This document shows positions 36,120-45,296 of a stretch of DNA of 64,000 bases, piece by piece. Origin of the DNA: Mesorhabditis belari (taxonomy: Eukaryota > Nematoda > Chromadorea > Rhabditida > Rhabditidae); the NCBI GenBank assembly GCA_958450365.1, contig CAUEEP010000876.1, forward strand, positions 358,501 to 422,500, read 5' to 3'. The notes under the pieces were generated by a model. The model ran no database searches. It was not told where the DNA came from and worked only from the letters and a program-made list of their open reading frames with translations. Every line of letters starts with the position of its first letter. Positions within the stretch are counted from its first letter, which is position 1. A program made the translations under genes and the position numbers.

Positions 36120-37960
36120 CATTTCGTGGCCTCAAATAAAGATCAAAAATGCAACCAAAACTTGAGCCAGATATCTTGCGTTACAGGCCTCGAGGGCAAA
36201 AACTGAAAACAGATTCGGAATCAGCGCCGTCGATTCTATAAGATGGAAGAAATTCTCCGGAGAGACCCTTTGTGCAGCTTTATGGGAAGTGGATCTCTTG
36301 ATTGGAACGGACAAGGCGTTGATGCTTTTGGATCGATCTGGGCAAGGAAAAGATATGCACAAAACACTTACTAGAGAGGCAAACGCTTGGCAAGCCCTTT
36401 TGAAAACGAGACAACTCATCTCATCGAATTGGTCACGCTGTGTTCGATTCTAATTTTAGTTTTTGCCCTCGAGGCTTGTAACGCAAGATATCTAGCTTAC
36501 AAGTTTTGGTTTTCACTTTTGATCTCTATTTGAGGCTTCCACGTCATCCCTTAAAATGTGGCTGCGTGGCCGAGGGCAAAGTGCTCTCGGCACAGATTTT
36601 TTTGTCCTGATGGAGGGATGACGTGGAGGCCTCAAATAAAGATCAAAAATGCAACCAAAACTTGCAAGCCAAATATATTGCGTTACAGGCCTCGAGGGCA
36701 AAAACTGAAAGCAGATTCGGAAGCAGCGTAGTCGATTCTATAAGATGGATTTGTTCTCTTTCTAAAAGGCCACGGCAAGTGCTTGCCTTTCCCTAGTAAA
36801 CTCTATCTTTTGGTCTAAAAACTCTTAAAAAATAGCCGTTGAAATGGTTAAATCTTGCCTTTTCGTTGTAGACTTAGTGCCAAACAAACCAAAAATGAAT
36901 ACAGTCTTGTCAATTCTTCAACTTTCTAAGTAAGTAAATTGTCCTGAACTTTCAAAAAAATCATACTTTTTCATTATTTTGAATAAAAAAATTGAACAAA
37001 TCAACAATCTATTAGGGTGGTGCAAAAGAAACTATCGATGGGTATCAGCTCTCATTTATCAGAAACGAGCGATGCTAACGGCATTATTTTTTTTTATGTT
37101 TTGTTCGCATATTTGTTTGCTATTTATTTCGACATTTGAATTTTCTGGTTGTTGTTTATTTTATTTAAAAATGCTTATATTTTTTATTCAGATCATGGTC
37201 GAGCAAAAGTTTTTGCTACGAGCAGCATTACTGTTTAACTTCAAAGTCTGCTGCCGAATCGCATCGTTCTCTCTGTGCTGCTTCCGGAGATGGCAGTTTG
37301 TCTCTCAGGCAGTGTCAGACTTGGTTTCAACGATTCCGAGAGGGAGACGAGGCTTTGGAAGATTACGAGCACGGTTCGAGGCCAGAAGTCGTGAACGAAG
37401 CCAAGCTGAGGGACGTTATTCAGGCTGATCCATGCCAATCTGCTCGAGATCTTGCGAAAATATTCCATTGTGATCATGTCACCATCGAACGCCATCTTTT
37501 GTTTTGAATTTACCGTCAAATCGGCAGTTTCTTTTGCACCACCCTAATAAAAGGCCACGGCAAGTGCTTGCCTTTCTCTAGTAAACTCTATTTTTTGGTC
37601 TAAAAACTCCTGGCCTCGAGGGCAAAAACTGAAAGCAGATTCGGAAGCAGCGTAGTCGATTCTATAAGATGGATTTGTTCTCTTTCTAAAAGGCCACGGC
37701 AAGTGCTTGCCTTTCCCTAATAAACACGATCTTTTGGTCTAAAAACTCTTAACAAATAGCCGTTGAAATGGTTAAATCTTGTTTTTTCGTTGTACACTTA
37801 GTGCCAATCAAACTAAAAATGAACAGGGTACAGTCTTGTCAATTCTTCAACTTTCGAAGTAAGTAAATTGTCCTGGACTTTCAAAAAATCATACTTTTTC
37901 ATTATTTTGAATAAAAAATTGAACAAATCAATCAACAAATCAATCTATTTCAAGGTTCAC
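36120..37960. repeat. Complex tandem/inverted duplications with mariner insertion
   Basis: The block GGCCTCGAGGGCAAAAACTG plus flanks occurs at about 36185, 36690 and 37612, and inverted at 36465-36500. The segment 36688-37000 is repeated at 37612-37950 (GCAGCGTAGTCGATTCTATA, CACGGCAAGTGCTTGCC). A deleted mariner lies between these two copies. TRNA-like D-arm motifs (GTGGCCGAGGGCAAAG) occur near 36562-36585. No host gene is recognised. Confidence 0.7.
37012..37547 (+). mobile_element. Internally deleted mariner keeping only the transposase N-terminus
   Basis: Terminal inverted repeats TTAGGGTGGTGCAAAAGAAA and complement flank 536 bp, with TA on both sides. The start ATGGTCGAGCAAAAG at 37196 opens the usual mariner N-terminus (VEQKFLLRAALLFNFK). 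After one frameshift an ORF at 37298-37507 reads TWFQRFREGDEALEDYEHGS and SARDLAKIFHCDHVTIERHL, i.e. the DNA-binding helix-turn-helix region. Everything after it, including all catalytic Asp residues, is deleted. Spacing before the start contains AT-rich filler. Confidence 0.85.
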
Positions 37961-38500
37961 CTATAACAATTCCAAAAACGCAGACCTTTTTTTCCGAAAA
38001 AACACAGTTTCCTATAATCTCTCTACGAAAAAGATAAATTTTTGCATAATCTTTTCCAAACTGTTCGGCCTCTTAACTGCACAAAAATGGAACCACAAAA
38101 AAATTCGTTGGTCAATCAGCTCAATTTTCACTCTGTAACATGTAGTGAACCGTGTATTTTATGATTCTTTTCTGAAACTTCAACATTGGTTGATCAGCTC
38201 GATCTTTTTAAACATTTTTTATAAATTTAAAACCTTATAAAGAAATAGATTTTATTTTAATTAATTTCTTGCTTGGTAGTAGTCTGTTAAAATCAAAAAC
38301 CCAGTTGTTTTATGTGAATAAGTTTTATTTGGGAACCCTATTAGGTAATCTACTAAAAAAGAGCTGTGTCTGTCTGTGCGCACTGCTCTTCCGCGCCCAG
38401 TGGACCGTTTCAAGTGATTTTTATTAGTTTATTATGAAATTAGTTTTGCTTAAAATTCCCTGTAGTTGTGCAACATGTTTTTAAATTTTTAAAAAGCCCA
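37961..38500. other. Intergenic, nothing recognised
   Basis: AT-rich DNA between the duplicated block and the tRNA-like pair, without a supported exon or repeat. Confidence 0.35.
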
Positions 38501-38502
38501 AA

Positions 38503-38660
38503 GGGCCGACACGGGCAGGAGTTGAACCGGGGTCGTGTGGGCTAGAGACAAGCGCCCTCCCACTGTGCCATCTACATGGCCGAGTGGTTAAAGCGCGCGT
38601 CTCTCAAACGAACGGAAGGTAGAGGTCACGGGTTCGCCTCCTTTCACTGCCAATTCTTTT
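38503..38660. pseudogene. Two adjacent, oppositely oriented tRNA-like sequences
   Basis: Minus strand (about 38510-38576): GGCACAGTGGGAGGGCGC D-arm and CCGGTTCAACTCC T-arm. Plus strand (about 38574-38652): ATGGCCGAGTGGTTAAAGC D-arm of a class II (Leu/Ser type) tRNA, loop CTCAAAC (anticodon CAA if functional) and GGGTTCGCCTCC T-arm. Stems are imperfect in both, so pseudogenes or tRNA-derived repeats are more likely than working tRNAs. Confidence 0.45.
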
Positions 38661-39007
38661 GCTTTTTAGCAATAGCAACGAAGCTTCTGGTATATTTTAT
38701 ATTGTACTATTAGAAATACAGGGTGCCCAAGAAAACGTTTTCAAACCGAAATTCCTCAGGATTTCTGGTGGCTAATGCTGTGGTGTTCTAGTGCATCATT
38801 TGTGCTCTAAAATTTCACATATTTTTCATAAAATATCACAATCGATATTACAGACATTTATGAAAAAAAAATATGAAAAATTTAGAGCAAAAACGATTCA
38901 CTTTGACATCACAGATTCTGAGACACCAGAAATTCTGAGGAATTCCGATTTTTTAATTTATCTATACTATTGTGAACTTCAAGTCTTGAAATTTGTACCA
39001 AATTGTT

Positions 39008-39416
39008 GGGAGTGGGACAAATGCGACCTTTTTTTTGCGCACCTGGACATTTGCGCACCCTTTTTTTTGCTGGAAAAGGCCTTAGGCAAGCCGGTAGAGC
39101 TTCGAAAATATTTCCATAAAAGGGAATCGTATGCGTAGATTCAGAATTTTGACAAATCAGACCTCGCTGACACGTCAAATTTGGGCTAAAAGGCAAAAAC
39201 TACGCAACTTAACGCTTTTCCGCAGTTTTTAATTTGAATTTGAGAAATTTGACGTGTCAGCGAGGTCTGATTTGTCGAAATTCGGAATCTACGCATACGA
39301 TTCCCTTATATGGAAATATTTTTGAAGCTCTACGACCTTTCCTAAGGCCTTCTCCAGCAAAAAAAGGTGCGCAAATGTCCAGATGCGCAAAAAAAAGGTC
39401 GAATTTGTCCCACCCC
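39008..39416. mobile_element. Foldback element F2
   Basis: Ends match F1 (GGGAGTGGGACAAATGCGAC, GCGCACC), but the arm interior is different (GGAAAAGGCCTTAGG, GAATCGTATGCGTAGATTC, CAGACCTCGCTGAC). Arms are about 175 bp, with a short spacer. A second member is at 45988-46350. Confidence 0.85.
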
Positions 39417-39603
39417 CAAATTGTTTCTTTAAAAATTTGATTTTGATAACGTTGGTTCTTTCAGTCTAATCAATTAATATCTAATCAGATTCTTCGAATT
39501 TCCGACAAGTTTGATTCTTTCAAATAGATTTTTGACTTGTGCAGTTATTTGTATTTGCAACATTGTAAATTTTTACAATCTACGCTACAGATCTGACAAA
39601 AAA

Positions 39604-42600
39604 ATGTGGGACGGACTCCTTTGCTGTGTCGTGGCAGCGATCGGCTTTGGCAGTGTCTTCGTCCCAATGAGGAGACACCCAATGGGAGATGGTAAAAACG
39701 TTAAACTTTGCGTTTTTTTCAGCGTTTTGGTCAGCGTTTCAGCGTTTCAGCGTATAAATTCAATTCCAGAAGAAAAAGCTTTCCTAAATCTTTTCAAATC
39801 CAAACCATTAATTCCCAGGCTTCTTTGCTCAACTCTTCCTCTGTTTGGGCTCTTTTCTGATCGTTTTCCCGGTGGGTTTATGGTATCCACCGGTGATCTA
39901 CCCAGAAGCAATGATTGGAGCATTTTTGTGGTGCTTTGGTAATTGCTTTGGCAATTAATTGCTATTAATAATTCAACATCAAATTTCCAGGAAATTCTGT
40001 TTGCGTGATGTTGATGAATCGAGTGGGTATGGCTCAAGGAATGCTTTTGTGGAACACGACGAGTTGCTTGATGGGATGGGCCACATCTAGGTAAAACGAT
40101 CAAAACTTACTAGAGCCATAATTAACTAAACCATTGTCTTTTAGATTCGGCTTCTTTGGAGTGATCCCTCAACTACCGCAAAGCTTCACCTTAAACTATA
40201 TTGGGGTTGCATTACTGATTACTGGGTAAGTGCAGGGCAAAAAAAAATTCCAGCCTAAAGCTAATTCCACCATCGTTTGCCCAGTTCTTCTAGCAAGTAC
40301 TTGTACCAAATTTCAATCTAACCGCCATGACCGACTGGCTAAGAGTCCTGTATCTTAGTTAGAAGATCAAGAGTTCAATCCTGCCAGCTAGATTATTGAT
40401 TCTTTTTTCCCGTATACAGAAAAGTTCTGTCTCCTCTCCAAGAATCATTTGTACGGCTCGAATCAAGGAAATTAGAGAAAAACTGACTTTAAATTTGAAA
40501 ATGTTGACCATTTTTACCCTAGAAATGCTTCTTTATAAAAAGATTTTGTTTTGAAAATCTTTTTTTTGGTTGAATTGCCCACTGACCCTTCTGGCTTCTT
40601 TGCCGTTCTGGCCCTTTTGAGCGCAGCCAAAAATTTTAACGGTGCTTAAGAATGGCAAACTCTTAACCAATCTGACCGTAAAACGGCTAGTTTTAAAGGA
40701 AAATGTTTCGTTTTTTCTAATATTTTTAAAAAGTTGGTTTTATCTCGACCTTTTCACATTTTCAATTTCAAGTTAAGCAACGTTGGGTTAGTCTCTGGTT
40801 CGAATCCAGCAGATGAGTCAGGGATATATTCCCTGAACCGAGTGCTGTAGGTAACCGCACCCATATGGTGAACTGGTTCCCAAGACCGATCCCCTAGCCC
40901 CCTTTCCCTCGGGATTGGGATAACCAGAGATCCAAATGGGTAGACTTGTCTAAGGCGCAAGCTTATATAAAGCGGGTAGCCTTCTCCTCCTAAATCATCT
41001 CCTACATTGTCCCATCCTCACATAGAATATTCCCTAGGTCTTAACGTGTAAATTGTGATTATGTGTGTGCAAAATAAATCACCAGTAACCCCGGTATACA
41101 TTATTATTTTAAAATCAATTAGCAATCAAAAAAAGGAAATCATTTCCGCAAGTAATCGAGCGAAAAATAAATTTTCGAAACAAAAGATCTTTGTAAGAAA
41201 AAGCATTCTTAGGGTAAAAATAGTCAAGAATTTTAAATTTAATGTCCGTTTTTCTCTATTTTATTTTATTTTTTCTAAAGAAGCGGCAATCTTTGGAGAG
41301 AGGACAGAGCTTTTCACGCACTTTATATATCGGTTGTTTCTTTCCTACATTTAGGGCTTAGGCTGTGCTTGTCCAATGTTTGTACCGCATTATTTCTGTA
41401 AATAAATATAAATGTATAACCGATTTTAGAGCCACTTGTTATCTCTTTATCAAGAGCACCCTCACCTCATCAAGCAGCTCAACAAAAGAACTCGAAAAAG
41501 TTGATCAAATGTTGGACTTGAGAAATGAAAAGAAATTTAGCAAGACAAACAAGTCGATCCAGAATCAGTGCATGTTTCATCCATTGAGAGAACTATGTGA
41601 GTTCAAAGTCTAAGTTTCAAAGTTTGGAAGAAGAGGAAAGTTTGGAAGATTTTAAATGTAAACTTAGCTCTAAAGATTATTGGGAAACTTTTTCCGTGAC
41701 TTTTTACATCTTTCACATCTAATGCCGAGGCTTCAATCCCCTCTTGAAATCTTTCTTTGCTATTCCTTTCTTTACTTTATTTCATATATCCAGCTATTAG
41801 CTATAAAAGAAGGGAATGGGCTAGGAAAAGCCGTATTTTGGTTCTTTGGGGTATAGAAGAGTGGGAAGAAAGGGGCAATCATGCAACAACACCGAGATAT
41901 CTCTCTTTTGATCGGGGATCGAATACAAGGACTCTCTAGACCTAGTTGAGAATCGAATAAACCAACAAGTCGATCCAGAATCAGTGCATGTTTCAGCCAA
42001 TGTTTTCAGAGAATTATATGAGTTCAATGTTTGAGTTTCAGGAAAGTTTGAAAGATTTTAAATGTAAACGCAGCTCTAAAGATTTGCAAACTAAAGATAA
42101 TAGTATACTATTTAAAGTATACTTTTTCAAAACCCTCATTTTCAAAAGGAAAAACTAAACTACTTTTTCATTTAAATTCTAAATTCAAGTAAAGCACAAA
42201 TTTTCCATTCGACGTCATTTCAGTTCATTTCAGTGCAATGGGCTGCTGTGTGGTGATCGGTTTATTGTTCGGCTCATTTTATACACCAATTGCTTACTTA
42301 CAGGTGCTTGATTACAGGAATTTCAAAACTTTAAGCTAAAATCGATGAATAATATTTCAACAAATTCATATGCCGTATTTTCTCTAATAGTAGCGTACCC
42401 CGGCGAGCCGAGTTGGTGACAATTTTACGGTTTCCAAGCTTTTGCAGAAGCTCAACACTCTAATCTCCCACTAGATCTCAACGTTAGCTACATTTTCCGA
42501 CCCCACATCGATAGCTTCTGATAAGCGGTTCTCGAGATTTCTACACAATGGGCAGCTGTGTCAAGTTCAGCGGAGTTGAGAACGCTGCTTACTTGCACTA

Positions 42601-44019
42601 CATGAAGAACGCGACGATCTATTTTATACCCGGTTGCAACAATGGTAAATGCTTTTCATTAGCTGATTAGAGCTCTATCCGACAAAACTCTCTAACTAGG
42701 ATAGGTCTCGTTTTGAAATTTCATCTTAAGTTGGCGACCTTCCCTAGTAAGTGTATAGGCCAGATCGGTGAATACCGTATTTTCTCTAATAGTAGTGCAT
42801 CCCGTCGAGCCGAGTTGGTGACGATTTTACGGTTTAAAAGCTTTTGCAGAAGCTCAACACTCTAATCCCCCACTAGATCTCAACGTCAGCTACATTTTCC
42901 GACCCCACATCGATAGGTTCTGATAAGCGGCTCTCGAGATTTCGAGCAATCTAGGCGACGCTCATGGTGCACTACTATTAGAGAAAAACCGGTATTTTCT
43001 TAATCAGTGAAATTCCAGAGTAAAGTCGACGAAGGCTACCCATCAACAGGCCTCGATTACATTTTCTCGTTTTTCATTGGAGTTGTCGTCACGTCATTTT
43101 TGATCTTCATCGTTTATTGTTATGTGAAGTTTGTTTTTTGTTTTGTATTGTATTTTTGATTTCTTTTAGAAAAGGAAAACCAGAATGTGATCCAAACATC
43201 GCTTTGCCAGCCTTCTATGGTGGTTTAATGTTTGGCGCATCGATGTGCTTTTTCTTGGTGGCAAACGAGAAATTGTCTCCGGTAAGGGTTAAGAAAATAA
43301 GCAATATTTGTTAATTTTAATGTTAAAATGTTATTTTATATGTTAAAAAGGAAATGTTTGATTCTTTCTGCAGATAAAATAAGATCACAAAATTAAAAAT
43401 AATGCTAAAATCAAAATTTAGACAGTAGCATATCCAATCGTGGCGATGTTGCCCGGATTTGTCGTCTCTTTATGGAGTGTGATCTACTTCAAAGAGATTA
43501 CGGTAGGAAATTTATCGATTAAATTCTTAAAAGTATACTATAATCAAAGTTTTAAAGTAAATTCTAATTTAAAAATAACTCGGAATGGAAATTGGTTTGA
43601 GTTGGTGAAAACGAGCGTTAATTTGATCAATTTGACACGATGATTTGACGAGAATTTGTAGGAAAATTCAGCTAGATTTCAGCCAAAAATTGAACCCAAA
43701 GAACTTGAGCCTAGTGAGCTTGGAAAGATTTGATTCTATCAACTGGAACTAGGATTTAATTGGCTTAAACTTTTAAATAGATTCCGGAAACTTATTAGCC
43801 TCCGTTCCTGGTCTCAATTTTGAGTAATTGACAAGGCAATTGAAGACTCAATCTTGAGTAATTGACAAGGCAATTGAAGAAGACTTCACATCAAGATGAC
43901 TTGATCAATGCTTTACCAAATTTCAGGGCAAACGAAATCTGACTCTCCTCGGTGTCGCTTATGCTCTAACATTAGTCGGTGTCGCTGTGATCACCGCATC
44001 TAGATCAATTTCTTTGTAA
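39604..44019 (+). CDS. TMEM144-family multi-pass membrane protein
   Basis: Ten exons: 39604-39691, 39819-39938, 39991-40090, 40145-40225, 41430-41596, 42224-42303, 43019-43128, 43170-43281, 43422-43502 and 43927-44019. They join in phase into 343 codons, the size usual for the family. Family marks: [17 protein letters not shown] at the start, [85 protein letters not shown] and a final helix [21 protein letters not shown]144 proteins are ten-helix transporters of the drug/metabolite type, proposed to carry carbohydrate. A hydrophilic Ser-rich loop (exon 5, about residues 137-183) separates the halves. Long introns 4 and 6 hold a SINE and MITEs. Exon 5 has a partial, non-coding duplicate 400 bp downstream. 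Confidence 0.92.
40326..40396 (+). pseudogene. tRNA-like sequence in TMEM144 intron 4
   Basis: A-box-like TGACCGACTGGCTAAG and B-box-like GTTCAATCC at tRNA spacing. It resembles the head of the SINE at 23447 more than a functional tRNA. Confidence 0.4.
40770..41099 (+). mobile_element. SINE copy in TMEM144 intron 4
   Basis: The body and 3' end match the SINE at 23447-23816: TTTCCCTCGGG..TTGGG, TTGTGATTATGTGTG and the tail AAATCACCAGTAACCCCGGTA. The tRNA head is eroded: only the B box (GGTTCGAATCC) is clear. Confidence 0.65.
41964..42084 (+). repeat. Partial duplicate of TMEM144 exon 5 and donor
   Basis: Direct copy of 41548-41678, covering the last 49 bases of exon 5, the GTGAGTTC-type donor (here ATGAGTTC, so the GT is lost) and 80 bases of intron. 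It lies in intron 5, 370 bp downstream of the original. Small insertions and substitutions break the frame. Confidence 0.8.
42372..42994. mobile_element. Compound MITE in TMEM144 intron 6
   Basis: Inverted counterpart of 3034-3645: M1 unit, middle segment with GCAACAATGGTAAATGC and TAAGTTGGCGACCTTCCC, then a complete M1 unit (42774-42994). Its right end is 24 bp upstream of exon 7. Confidence 0.8.
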
Positions 44020-44509
44020 ATTTGTGTCAAATTCTCATCTTTTCTCAAAGCTTTGGAGAAAAGCGAATAGAGAATAATAAATCTTACATCAAAGGCTTAC
44101 AGCAGAATTTCTCAGCACTAAAATCTATGGAGAAGATCGATAAAGTGGTTAGAAACAAGAAAACACACAAGAATGATATTGCTGTTGATATCATTGATTG
44201 GATTTGCATCATTAGCGATGGATTTAATTGAGGATGTAAGTTTGGATCCTGGCCAGTTTTCTACCTAGGCCTGGCTCAGGCTAAATACATACTATTTAAA
44301 ATTTACCAAACAAAATAAGCCAATTATTCAGTTTCTTTGCAGTCAATCATTGAGTTTCTTCAAGATTTCAAAATTTTCCTGTTTTCTTTGATCAGTTTGA
44401 GCTTGATCAACTAATATCAACTTTGTAAAAACCTTTGCATCGTTCAACATCGCAATTTCAACATCTCTGTTGATTTTGGGTCCAATTGTGAGAGGAAGTT
44501 AGAGTATAG

Positions 44510-44580
44510 AGGAAGTATAGAGGAAGTTAGAGTATAGAGTTAGAGTATAGAGGAAGTTAGAGTCAACGAGGTCAGAACTG
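44510..44580. repeat. Short GAGTATAGAGGAAGTTA tandem repeat
   Basis: Four imperfect copies of a 16- to 18-bp unit between the TMEM144 and galectin genes. The rest of 44020-44684 shows nothing recognisable. Confidence 0.7.
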
Positions 44581-45296
44581 AAGTCAGAACTGAAGCAGAA
44601 TTTTGAATTTGAATTTGAAAAATCAAGGCTTGAATAAAAAGCTTTATATTGGTTGAAAATGAGGTCAAGTCATACCAAGCCAAGTAAGAATTGGCTTAAA
44701 CCTTGCCTTTGCTTACCAGACCCGAATTTCACCATGCACTTCTAAAATGAAAGCAAACAACATATTTGTTGCTGTCAAACGCTTGCCAAAAGTTTATCAC
44801 GATCTCATCTTTTTATGATTTCAATGATTAATGAGAATCTTTGTCGGTTTCAGCTCTTTCATCTGCGGGGACCATTTCACAAGTTGGACGTGATAGAAAT
44901 ATTGGATCTTAATGATCTTAATGATCTTAATGATCTTAATAATCTTAATTAGAAGAAACTTTCGGCATTCAAGAAGCTCCTCGCCAATTTAAAACAAGTT
45001 GAATGTGGAAATTGATGATGGAAACAATTTCAACGATTTTTTTGGAGAATTTAAAAAGCTGAAGTCACCGATCGAGCATCATTGGAGACAATTGATGACA
45101 AAAACATCTTTGTTGATGTGAAACTCTCGCCAAAAGTTCATCACGATCTGATCTTTTTATGATTTCAATGATTGATGAGATTCTTTGTCGGTTTCAGCCC
45201 TTTCATCTTCGAATTTATGATGAGAATATGAGATGAAAGTCAAACTGAAAACTGTCTATATTTAGAGGCAAAGTCCCTGAATCGTCATTTTCTAAA

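Noticed and set aside
38576..38652. Functional tRNA-Leu(CAA)
   Set aside because: D- and T-arm boxes are good, but anticodon, T and acceptor stems contain mismatches.
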